DNA of 64,000 nucleotides from Candidatus Jettenia sp. AMX2 (lineage in GTDB: Bacteria; Planctomycetota; Brocadiia; Brocadiales; Brocadiaceae), in assembly GCA_030583665.1 (NCBI GenBank), contig CP129469.1, forward strand, positions 1,541,043 to 1,605,042, written 5' to 3'. The translations under genes were made by a program, and so were the position numbers. Position 1 is the stretch's first letter. Each line of letters begins with the position of its first letter. The notes beneath the pieces were generated by a model. That model worked only from the letters and a program-made list of their open reading frames with translations, did not search any database and was not told the DNA's origin. Below, in pieces: positions 51,394 through 59,142 of this stretch.

Positions 51394-51446
51394 CTTTATC
51401 AATTTTGTTTATTTTTGTATACATTGTTCGGTAGTAAGGCTATCTC

Positions 51447-51530
51447 TCTAACCGTTACCTGTTTCCGGGCTTGAAAGATCCTTTCCTTTGCGTCCCCTGA
51501 TCACTCAGGGTTTGCCTTTATCGTAACGTA
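51447..51530 (-). promoter_or_regulatory. Cyclic di-GMP-I (GEMM-I) riboswitch aptamer
   Basis: On the minus strand the sequence contains AAAGGCAAACC, a stem CCCTGA-GTGA-TCAGGG with a GNRA loop, the invariant GGGACGCAAAG, a second stem region with AAGCCCGG, and AGGTAACGG near the 3' end. These elements, in order and spacing, are those of GEMM-I aptamers. It lies downstream of a GGDEF-EAL gene and a GspH-like gene and upstream of the PilV- and GspJ-like genes. Confidence 0.8.
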
Positions 51531-51595
51531 TTTTTTCAAACTTTTGCCTGTATACCATACACAATAGTCCCTGTCAACGAAAAATTACAAAATAT

Positions 51596-52093
51596 TTATT
51601 CTTTCATTTGACAGGTGCTGCCAATAATCGTCCGGCTGGTCGTCCTGCCGGTCTTTGCATTTTTTACTGTAATGATAATATCCTGAGGAAAACTTACGTT
51701 TTGCGTAGCATGTAAAATACCGTGAGGTTCAAAATAAATAACCTTTGTTCCGCTGGTAAAACTCACCGGACCGTTGCCTGCTACTTCATAGCGCCAGAAT
51801 CTTATATATTTAGGCATCCGGTACTCTTTTTTGAAAGTTCCTTCCACGTCTTCCACCGTAAGGGTACATGGCAGGTAGCGGGGAGTTTTATAATAATCTG
51901 CATTCAAGGTTAGTGTGCATCGTTTTCGTTTTGTCACCGCAAACGTTTTCGCATTAAATATACTGCTTCGCAGTGTACTAACACCCTCATCGAGTCCTCC
52001 GTGTAAGAAAACAGGAAGAATCATGCCGGTAAGAATACCAATAATAGCTATAAAAACAATTAATTCAATGAGGGTAAAACCTTTCCTTTTCAT
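51596..52093 (-). CDS. GspH/FimT-like pseudopilin
   Basis: A 165-residue pseudopilin. RKGFTLIELIVFIAIIGILT holds the cleavage site and hydrophobic helix. The central part (STLRSSIFNAKTFAVTKRKR) and beta-strands after it follow the GspH/FimT pattern. It starts 12 nt after the GGDEF-EAL gene stop, so it is in the same transcript as the regulators. The predicted riboswitch begins about 65 nt beyond its stop. Confidence 0.82.
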   Translation of the reverse strand: MKRKGFTLIELIVFIAIIGILTGMILPVFLHGGLDEGVSTLRSSIFNAKTFAVTKRKRCTLTLNADYYKTPRYLPCTLTVEDVEGTFKKEYRMPKYIRFWRYEVAGNGPVSFTSGTKVIYFEPHGILHATQNVSFPQDIIITVKNAKTGRTTSRTIIGSTCQMKE

Positions 52094-52105
52094 CGGATAC
52101 CTTTT

Positions 52106-54151
52106 TTATTTTCGGGGAAATGCATCCACAATCTTTTCTGACGGCATAGGTTTAAAAAACAAATAACCCTGTATTTCATCGCATCCTAATAAACGCAGGA
52201 TTTTCAGTTGATCTTCTGTTTCGACTCCTTCGGCAATCACTTTTATTTGTAAACTGTGCGCCATAGTAATAATTGCTTCCGAAATCGCCCTGTCGTTAGG
52301 ATTCCTTGCTATATCATCAATAAATGATTTGTCAATTTTTAACTTATGTATGGGAAGACGTTTAAGATATCTCATCGATGAATATCCTATGCCAAAATCA
52401 TCTATTGCGAGTTTTATACCTTTTGCAGAAAGCACCTCCAGTCTTGTCAGTGCCAGAACCTCATCGTGCATAAGAATACTCTCGGTAAGTTCTATCTCAA
52501 GAAAGTGAGGATCCAACCCCGTTTCTTCCAATATATGAATAACAATCTCTACAAAGTTTGGCTGTTTAAACTGACGTCCTGATACATTCACAGAAACTGG
52601 CAGGGAAGGAAGGCCCATGCCCTGCCATGCCTTGTTTTGCCTGCACGCTGTGCGTAAAACCCATTCACCAATAGGTATAATGAGTCCTGTTTCCTCTGAT
52701 ATGGATATAAATTTATCCGGGGATATCATTTGGCTGCCCGGAGGCTGCCACCGGATCATTGCCTCAATTCCAATGATATTCTCCGCCTTCATATCCACCT
52801 GCGGCTGGTAATGTAACAGAAACTCCTCCTGCCTTATTGCCTCCCGAAGTTTATTTTCCATATTAAACTGTCTCAGATTGGCAGCGTTCATATCTTTATC
52901 ATAATATTTATATGCATTCCTGCCGCTTCCCTTCGCATGATACATTGCAGTATCCGCGTTTTTAATAAGGGTGTCCGCATCATCGCCATCGTGGGGATAA
53001 AGTGTGATACCGATACTTACGCCGATGGTGCATTCATTTTTTTTAATACGGAACGGATTTTCAAGGCAGGTTATTATCCTCCGGGCAACGGTTGCTGCAT
53101 TCTGATGCTCATTTATATTCGTGAGAATAACGGCGAATTCATCCCCCCCTAACCGTGCCAGCATATCTTCTTCCCGCACACATTGCAATAATCTCCTGGC
53201 TATTATCTTTAACAAGGAATCCCCGATTGTGTGTCCGAGGGTATCATTAACAATTTTAAATCTGTCTAAATCCAAAAACAAAACAGCAAAAGGCCTGCTA
53301 TCGCTCTTTGTCCGCAGCAGCAATTTGTTTAAACGGTCGTAAAACAAAGCACGGTTGGGAAGACCGGTGAGATCATCAAAATGAGCCATATGCTTAAGAC
53401 GCTGCTCAATAGCCTTTTTTTCAGTAATATCACGCACGATATTAACGATGCCCAGTTCCCTTTCCTTTTCGTCTTTTATAACAGATCTTGAAAGGTAGAC
53501 CGGAAACCGGTTCCCTTTCTTATTCCTATGATAAATCTCACCGCACCAGGATCCTTTACTGACCTCTGTCAGATTACCATCTGAATTATCACGGGTTGCA
53601 ATACCTTCCAGAAAAATATCACAATATTTCCCGATAATGTCTTCATTGGTATATCCATAAGTTTTATAGAACGCATTGTTCACAAAGAGTATCCTGTTTC
53701 CCATATCGGTAAAATATACGCTGTCGTTTATGCTCATAAGAGCATATGATACCAGTTTGAAATGATCTTCTTTTTTCTTATTCAGAATTGCCTTTTCCAA
53801 AACTACCGGCAGCATCTTCAGGTAATTCCGTTCAATGTCTTTAATCAAATAATCATAGGCGCCGGCCCTCATTGCCCTGACTGCAACCTCTTCATCACCT
53901 GTACCGGTTATAATAATAAAGGGAATGCCGGTAATCAGATCAAGGATATCAAATGCTACACCATCATTCAATTTGTAGTCCAGAACGACCGCATCAAACG
54001 TTTCTGAATGTAAAATCTTCCTTGCATCTGAAACAGAACCAACCAGAGCATAGTCGTATTGTAACCCCTCGTTTCTGACAAGACGTTTAAAAGCAGCCTG
54101 ATCGATTTCATCATCTTCAATGAATAATATTTTTTGCATTATGGTTTCCAT
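52106..54151 (-). CDS. Response regulator with PAS, GGDEF and EAL domains
   Basis: A 681-residue c-di-GMP enzyme. Residues 5-120 form a receiver domain (ILFIEDDEIDQ, AVVLDYKL with phospho-Asp, IIITGTGDEE). Residues 130-245 are a PAS domain (INDSVYFTDMGNRILFVNNA). The GGDEF domain holds an intact RLGGDEFAVIL active site. The EAL domain starts LLHYQPQVDMKAENIIGIEAMIRW, so the EAL motif is EAM, and continues with the TESILMHDE and IDDFGIGYSS motifs. It may make and degrade c-di-GMP. It follows the small receiver gene after 2 nt. Confidence 0.9.
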   Translation of the reverse strand: METIMQKILFIEDDEIDQAAFKRLVRNEGLQYDYALVGSVSDARKILHSETFDAVVLDYKLNDGVAFDILDLITGIPFIIITGTGDEEVAVRAMRAGAYDYLIKDIERNYLKMLPVVLEKAILNKKKEDHFKLVSYALMSINDSVYFTDMGNRILFVNNAFYKTYGYTNEDIIGKYCDIFLEGIATRDNSDGNLTEVSKGSWCGEIYHRNKKGNRFPVYLSRSVIKDEKERELGIVNIVRDITEKKAIEQRLKHMAHFDDLTGLPNRALFYDRLNKLLLRTKSDSRPFAVLFLDLDRFKIVNDTLGHTIGDSLLKIIARRLLQCVREEDMLARLGGDEFAVILTNINEHQNAATVARRIITCLENPFRIKKNECTIGVSIGITLYPHDGDDADTLIKNADTAMYHAKGSGRNAYKYYDKDMNAANLRQFNMENKLREAIRQEEFLLHYQPQVDMKAENIIGIEAMIRWQPPGSQMISPDKFISISEETGLIIPIGEWVLRTACRQNKAWQGMGLPSLPVSVNVSGRQFKQPNFVEIVIHILEETGLDPHFLEIELTESILMHDEVLALTRLEVLSAKGIKLAIDDFGIGYSSMRYLKRLPIHKLKIDKSFIDDIARNPNDRAISEAIITMAHSLQIKVIAEGVETEDQLKILRLLGCDEIQGYLFFKPMPSEKIVDAFPRK

Positions 54152-54153
54152 GT

Positions 54154-54567
54154 CTATTCTGCTGATTCACTCAGCGTCCAGTATAAATTTATTGTCTTAA
54201 TCAACTCAACAAACTGCAGATAGTCAACAGGTTTCACCATATAACCGGCAATTCCCAGATCAAAGGTACGTATTCTGTCCTGCTCCTCCCTCGATGTCGT
54301 CAAAACCACGACAGGTATTCTTTTTATGCTGTTATCATCTTTTATTATTTTTAATAATTCAATACCGTTCATCCTGGGCATATTCAGATCCAGGAGAATA
54401 ATGCCCGGCAACTCATGCTCTTTATCCATTAAATATTCCAGAGCCTTTTCTCCGTTATTGGCTATTTTCAATGGATTAGTCACATTGATATCTTTTAGTG
54501 CACGCTTTACTGTCATCTGATCTACAATATCATCCTCAACAAGAAGAATTGTTTGTTTATTTTTCAT
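54154..54567 (-). CDS. Single-domain response regulator (Rcp1/CheY-like)
   Basis: A 137-residue receiver domain: ILLVEDDIVDQMTVKRALKD with the acidic pair, GIILLDLNMPRMNGIELLK with phospho-Asp, PVVVLTTSREEQDRIRTFDL, and the conserved Lys in GYMVKPVDYLQFVELI. No output domain. The Rcp1-like insert (LEYLMDKE) is typical of regulators paired with PAS/phytochrome-type kinases. It overlaps the histidine kinase by 4 bp, so the kinase is the likely partner. Confidence 0.9.
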   Translation of the reverse strand: MKNKQTILLVEDDIVDQMTVKRALKDINVTNPLKIANNGEKALEYLMDKEHELPGIILLDLNMPRMNGIELLKIIKDDNSIKRIPVVVLTTSREEQDRIRTFDLGIAGYMVKPVDYLQFVELIKTINLYWTLSESAE

Positions 54568-55979
54568 GTATTTGCCTTTTTTACCTGACCCGAATGAACC
54601 GGAAGCGTAAAAAAGAAAGTGCTTCCATAACCAACTTTTGATTCCAGCCAGACTTTTCCTCCGTACATCCCGACAATCTTTTTTACGATAGAAAGACCGA
54701 TACCTGTACCTTCAACTTCGTCGCGTGATTTCAGTTTTTGAAATATTTGAAATATTTTTTCAAAATATTTTTCTTCTATACCGGGGCCATTATCCGCGAT
54801 ACTAAATCTCCAATAGCTGCCTTCCCTGCAGCAGGCAATCTGAATTTTTCCTTCAGGTTTATCGGTATATTTTACAGCATTGCTAAGTAAATTTTGAAAA
54901 ACCTGCTCAATACATATTGATTCACAGGAAATCACAGGAAGTTCATTTTGAATCGTTATTTCAATATTTTTTGGGGGATTGATTAAGTCAATGACATTCT
55001 TCACAATGGTATTTAAATTCATTTCACCCTTTTCCTCCTTCACACGGCCAGCCCGCGAGTATTGCAGAATGCCTTCAATAAGGGCATTCATGCGATGTAC
55101 CCTGTTGATCAGCAAATCCATCTGCTTTTTTCCCTCATCATCAAACCGGTCTCCATAATCGCTTACAATCCAACCGGCAAGTGAACTGATTGAACGCAGC
55201 GGCGCTTTCAGGTCATGTGATACCACATACGCAAAATCATTCAATTCACGGTTAGCGCTCTTTAACTCGCTGAGAAGCTGAATTTGTTTTGCTCCTATCC
55301 GTTTCTGTTCTGTAATATCAAGGACTACAAATACCATTCCGCTGACAGTACCTGAATTATGCATTACCGAACCTGAAAACAAAACAGGTATATGTCCGCC
55401 ATCTTTTGAGAGAAAAACACCTTCAGCATTTTTAACAAAACCATTATCGGTTAAATCCTTCATTCCTTCCCGCTTGAATTTAGAGACCTCAGCAAGAATT
55501 TTATCTATTGATGTCCCAATCAGTTCATTTTCTTCATACCCTAACATTTCACAGGTGGCATTATTAACATCTTTGATATTCCAATCAGGAGAAAGGATTA
55601 TAAGGCCGCCGATAATCGATTGAATAATGCTGTCAGAATAATCCCTTGAAATTGTCGTTTTTTGTAAACTTTCTGTCATTTTGTTAAAAGATAATGCCAG
55701 TTGTCCCAATTCATCCTTTGATTGAAGTCTTATCCTGTAGTTCAAATTACCATTTCCAATAATTTCTGTTCCCTTTTTAAGTTCACGAATGGATTTTGCC
55801 GTACTTCGGAGCATTCCGTGAGAAAGAAAAAGCACGAGTATCGATATACCGGCAAGTATCTGAATAAAGAGTCCAGGCTGAGTATCATTGACATGGTTCC
55901 ATACAAGAAATCCCGTAATTGACAGCAGGATAGAACAGATCAAAAACAAAACCATCTGTAATCTTGTATTTATGCGCAT
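54564..55979 (-). CDS. Sensor histidine kinase (TM-HAMP-PAS-HisKA-HATPase)
   Basis: A 471-residue membrane kinase. Two N-terminal transmembrane helices (MVLFLICSILLSITGFLVWN, LFIQILAGISILVLFLSHGM) are followed by a HAMP region (NGNLNYRIRLQSKDELGQLA), a PAS domain (IIGGLIILSPDWNIKDVNNA), the phospho-acceptor H in FAYVVSHDLKAPLRSISSLA, and ATPase boxes (NLLSNAVKYTD, FSIADNGPGIEEKYFEKIF, GTGIGLSIVKKIV). It has almost no periplasmic loop, so the signal is probably cytoplasmic or membrane-borne. It sits inside the pilus/secretion cluster. Confidence 0.9.
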   Translation of the reverse strand: MRINTRLQMVLFLICSILLSITGFLVWNHVNDTQPGLFIQILAGISILVLFLSHGMLRSTAKSIRELKKGTEIIGNGNLNYRIRLQSKDELGQLALSFNKMTESLQKTTISRDYSDSIIQSIIGGLIILSPDWNIKDVNNATCEMLGYEENELIGTSIDKILAEVSKFKREGMKDLTDNGFVKNAEGVFLSKDGGHIPVLFSGSVMHNSGTVSGMVFVVLDITEQKRIGAKQIQLLSELKSANRELNDFAYVVSHDLKAPLRSISSLAGWIVSDYGDRFDDEGKKQMDLLINRVHRMNALIEGILQYSRAGRVKEEKGEMNLNTIVKNVIDLINPPKNIEITIQNELPVISCESICIEQVFQNLLSNAVKYTDKPEGKIQIACCREGSYWRFSIADNGPGIEEKYFEKIFQIFQKLKSRDEVEGTGIGLSIVKKIVGMYGGKVWLESKVGYGSTFFFTLPVHSGQVKKANT

Positions 55980-56010
55980 CTCAGCCTTTCCTGGATGTTA
56001 CCATGAATGG

Positions 56011-57276
56011 TTAACCAATACCCTGCATTAATTTTATTAAAGGCACAAACATGGCAATGACAATAAAACCAACCGAGCCTCCCAGAAAAACAATCATTAC
56101 AGGCTCTATAAGACTGACCATCGCTTCCACTGCCCTATCCACCTCATCATCATAGTTATCCGACACTTTTATAAGCATTTGGTCCAGCTTTCCTGTTTCT
56201 TCTCCTACCTCTATCATATTCACCACGATTTCATCACATATTTTCGACTCGCCGAGTGGTTTCGTAATACTTTCCCCCCCCCTTACACTATCATGAATTT
56301 GCTGGACGGCTTTTGCCACGGCAGCATTTCCTGATGCCTCCTTAACATTCATAAGGGCATCCAGGATTGGTACGCCGCTGGACAATAATGTCGCAAGAGT
56401 GCGGGTAAGCCTTGAAATGGCAGACTTGTTGATAATTGGTCCTATTACCGGCAACTTAAATTTCGTCTTATCGATCAATAACCGTATCTTCTTTATTTTT
56501 CCCAGGGTTTTATAAAGAACGAACGTGCCCGCAGGAACAGAAGGGATGAGCATCCATTGTGCCTTTAACATAGCACTAAACGTGATGAGCATTCTTGTAG
56601 GGGCGGGTAAATCAAGGTTTAGCTCTTCAAATATTGCTGCAAAATTCGGGATAATAAAAATCATAAGCCCTACGAGAATTCCTGCAGCAACAAGCATAAC
56701 AACACATGGATATATCATGGCACTGATTATCTTCCTGATAAGCCGTTCCATTTTTTCACGGAAATCAGCCAATCTTTTCAGGATAATATCCAGGGTCCCG
56801 CTTACTTCCCCTGCCCTTACTATGCTAACATATAATTTGTCGAAAACCTTCGGATGTCTGGCAAACGCACCGGAAAGTGTACTACCCCCTTCGATATCAT
56901 CAATTACCTTCAGGATTGTTTTTTTCAGTAGTCCCTTCTTCATTTGTGATGAAAGTATTTTTAAACCGCGTATGATAGGCAGTCCTGCATCCTGGAGTGT
57001 TGACAGTTGCCGTGTGAACAGGGTGAGATATTTTGATTTAACCCCTCCAAAGGAGATGTCCAGAATACTTGCTTTCTCAGTGGCTTTACCGGGAACGGCA
57101 GCAATGGCTGCGGATTTCTTCCTCCCTTTCCGGTGTGGTATGACCTCCCTGATGTCGGTCGGGAAATACCCGAGCGCACGGATCTTTACAACGGCATCAT
57201 CAGAACCGGATGCCTCAATTTTGTCTTTAACCGTCTTTCCCTTTGCATTAACAGCATTGTATTGAAAAACTGGCAT
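56011..57276 (-). CDS. GspF/PilC inner-membrane platform protein
   Basis: About 421 residues from ATG 57276 (MPVFQYNAVNAKGKTV, the usual GspF/PilC start). Two GspF repeats are seen (FTRQLSTLQDAGLPIIRGLK and LTRTLATLLSSGVPILDALM), each followed by transmembrane helices, and the C terminus is typical (VEAMVSLIEPVMIVFLGGSV). It anchors the assembly ATPase at the inner membrane. It lies 42 nt or more from the GspE gene on the same strand. Confidence 0.9.
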   Translation of the reverse strand: MPVFQYNAVNAKGKTVKDKIEASGSDDAVVKIRALGYFPTDIREVIPHRKGRKKSAAIAAVPGKATEKASILDISFGGVKSKYLTLFTRQLSTLQDAGLPIIRGLKILSSQMKKGLLKKTILKVIDDIEGGSTLSGAFARHPKVFDKLYVSIVRAGEVSGTLDIILKRLADFREKMERLIRKIISAMIYPCVVMLVAAGILVGLMIFIIPNFAAIFEELNLDLPAPTRMLITFSAMLKAQWMLIPSVPAGTFVLYKTLGKIKKIRLLIDKTKFKLPVIGPIINKSAISRLTRTLATLLSSGVPILDALMNVKEASGNAAVAKAVQQIHDSVRGGESITKPLGESKICDEIVVNMIEVGEETGKLDQMLIKVSDNYDDEVDRAVEAMVSLIEPVMIVFLGGSVGFIVIAMFVPLIKLMQGIG

Positions 57277-57340
57277 TGAGAAGCACCAATTAGTTAACGT
57301 TTCATAAAAATAAAAGCACAATAAACAATCAGGCAATTCA

Positions 57341-57370
57341 GGTAGAGACGCAAGATTTTGCGTCTCTACC
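57341..57370. repeat. Palindromic repeat
   Basis: GGTAGAGACGCAA and TTGCGTCTCTACC arms with a 4-nt centre. It is related to the palindrome at 27969-27992. It lies in the gap between the GspE- and GspF-like genes, where it could also act as a transcript hairpin. Confidence 0.7.
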
Positions 57371-57377
57371 GGTGATG

Positions 57378-59117
57378 TTACGCCAGTATGGTTTCCCTTA
57401 CAACCTCTTCAATGGTTGTCAAGCCATTGTTTATCGCTGTTAACCCGCTCTCTCTTAATGTGTTCATCCCGTTTCTTTTTGCCACAGTTCTTATTACGTT
57501 TGCACTTGCCTGTTCAGTTATCAATCGTCTTATTTCTTCATCAAGAGCCATAATTTCGAATATACCCATACGTCCTTTGTATCCTGTATTATGGCAGCAG
57601 TCGCAACCTTTGCCACGAAAAAACCTTATTCCCTCAACCTCTGATTTTTTTAAATCCAGTTCCAACAAAGACTCTTCTGCAGGTTCGTATTCTTCCTTAC
57701 AAGATGAACATATCCTGCGTATTAAACGTTGACTGATAACAGCTTCCACGGTAGCAGCGATAAGGTACGGTTTAATATCAAGGTCTATTAACCGGGTAAT
57801 TGTAGAGGGGGCATCGTTGGTGTGCAAGGTACTGAAAACAAGATGCCCGGTTAACGAAGCCTGTATGGCAATCTTTGCAGTTTCTTCGTCACGTATTTCA
57901 CCGATGAGGATAATATCGGGATCCTGTCTTAAAATTGACCTTAAGCAGGTCGCGAAAGTTACACCTATAGCCGGGTTTATTGGCACCTGGATAATACCAT
58001 CAATATCATATTCAACCGGGTCTTCTGTTGTAATGATCTTTGTGCCGATATCGTTTAAATGATTCAATGCAGCATACAGGGTAGTTGTTTTCCCTGATCC
58101 CGTGGGACCGGTTACAAGGATTATCCCATTAGGTTTGCTCAAAAACTGATGAACAAGCTTTAGCTCTTCAGAGGAAAAACCTATTGTATCAATTTTCAAT
58201 GATACAACGGATTTATTCAGCAAACGCATAACAATGCTTTCACCACATTTGGTAGGAAGAGTGGATACACGCAAATCAACTGGTGTTCCACCAACATTTA
58301 ACTGAATACGTCCATCCTGTGGCAATCTCCGTTCGGAAATATCCATACCCGAAATAAGTTTTATTCGTGATGCTATAGGTATTCCAAGTTGTTTTGGAGG
58401 AGAAATCTTTTCGTGAAGTATGCCATCAATGCGATATCGGATCTTGAATTCATCCTGGAGCGGTTCCAAATGTATATCGCTCGCCTTGTCAAGCAAGGCA
58501 TCGAGAAACATAAGGTTAACCCATTTTTTTACCGGTGTAGTAGCAGCCATCTTCCTGAGTTCTTCGATATCAATATACTCACCTTTTGTAAACTCATCGT
58601 AGGAGCGATCCTCTTCAAACTCCAGCAGCAGTTGTTCTACGGATTCATGCTTTTTCGGATAATATTTCTCGAGGGCGCAGGTAACCTCGTCCTTATAACA
58701 AAGAACAGGTTTTACAGGCCGTTTCAGTACCAAACGCAGGTCATCCAGGGTCTCAAAATTCAAGGCATCCGCCTGGGCAATGACGAGGGCATCATCTTTG
58801 TAACGTATGGGAATTATCCTGTATAATTGTGCAATAGCAGCAGGAACCATACTGATAATTTCATGTGACAGATCCATGTTTTCAATTGAAACGATCTCCA
58901 GCCCCAGATATTCACTTAAAGCCACCATAATTTGTTCCGGTGTAACATAACGGAGGCTTATCAGGATATCGCCAAGTATACCACCTTTTTGTTTCTGAAT
59001 AGCCAAAGCCTCCTGAATCTGGGTTTCCGTAATGAGACCTTTATCCTTCAGTATTTGTCCGAAGAGTTTTCTCTTTGCCTCTTTTCTGAAACTTGTTTTT
59101 TCTTTTTTTATTTCCAT
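57378..59117 (-). CDS. GspE/PilB-type assembly ATPase (second copy)
   Basis: A 579-residue hexameric ATPase. N-terminal MshEN domains (LITETQIQEALAIQKQKGGI) are followed by Walker A (LVTGPTGSGKTTTLYAAL), Asp box (ITTEDPVEYDIDGI), Walker B (LRQDPDIILIGEIRDEETAK), His box (GHLVFSTLHTNDAPSTITRL) and a CxxC zinc motif pair (CSSCKEEY, CDCCHN). It powers pseudopilus assembly. It lies 25 nt after the paralogous ATPase gene. Confidence 0.92.
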   Translation of the reverse strand: MEIKKEKTSFRKEAKRKLFGQILKDKGLITETQIQEALAIQKQKGGILGDILISLRYVTPEQIMVALSEYLGLEIVSIENMDLSHEIISMVPAAIAQLYRIIPIRYKDDALVIAQADALNFETLDDLRLVLKRPVKPVLCYKDEVTCALEKYYPKKHESVEQLLLEFEEDRSYDEFTKGEYIDIEELRKMAATTPVKKWVNLMFLDALLDKASDIHLEPLQDEFKIRYRIDGILHEKISPPKQLGIPIASRIKLISGMDISERRLPQDGRIQLNVGGTPVDLRVSTLPTKCGESIVMRLLNKSVVSLKIDTIGFSSEELKLVHQFLSKPNGIILVTGPTGSGKTTTLYAALNHLNDIGTKIITTEDPVEYDIDGIIQVPINPAIGVTFATCLRSILRQDPDIILIGEIRDEETAKIAIQASLTGHLVFSTLHTNDAPSTITRLIDLDIKPYLIAATVEAVISQRLIRRICSSCKEEYEPAEESLLELDLKKSEVEGIRFFRGKGCDCCHNTGYKGRMGIFEIMALDEEIRRLITEQASANVIRTVAKRNGMNTLRESGLTAINNGLTTIEEVVRETILA

Positions 59118-59142
59118 ACGTAAGTATAATGTGCGTTTTTAC

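Larger units (their letters stand above)
50856..51595 (-). other. Long intergenic leader region
   Basis: 740 bp without a gene. It contains the predicted c-di-GMP riboswitch (51447-51530), a terminator hairpin (51343-51393) and a second terminator-like hairpin (51251-51287). A short dispersed repeat with GGTGGACAATGCCCACCCTA is at about 50991-51010. The rest of the 400 bp before the PilV-like gene shows nothing clear. Confidence 0.65.
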
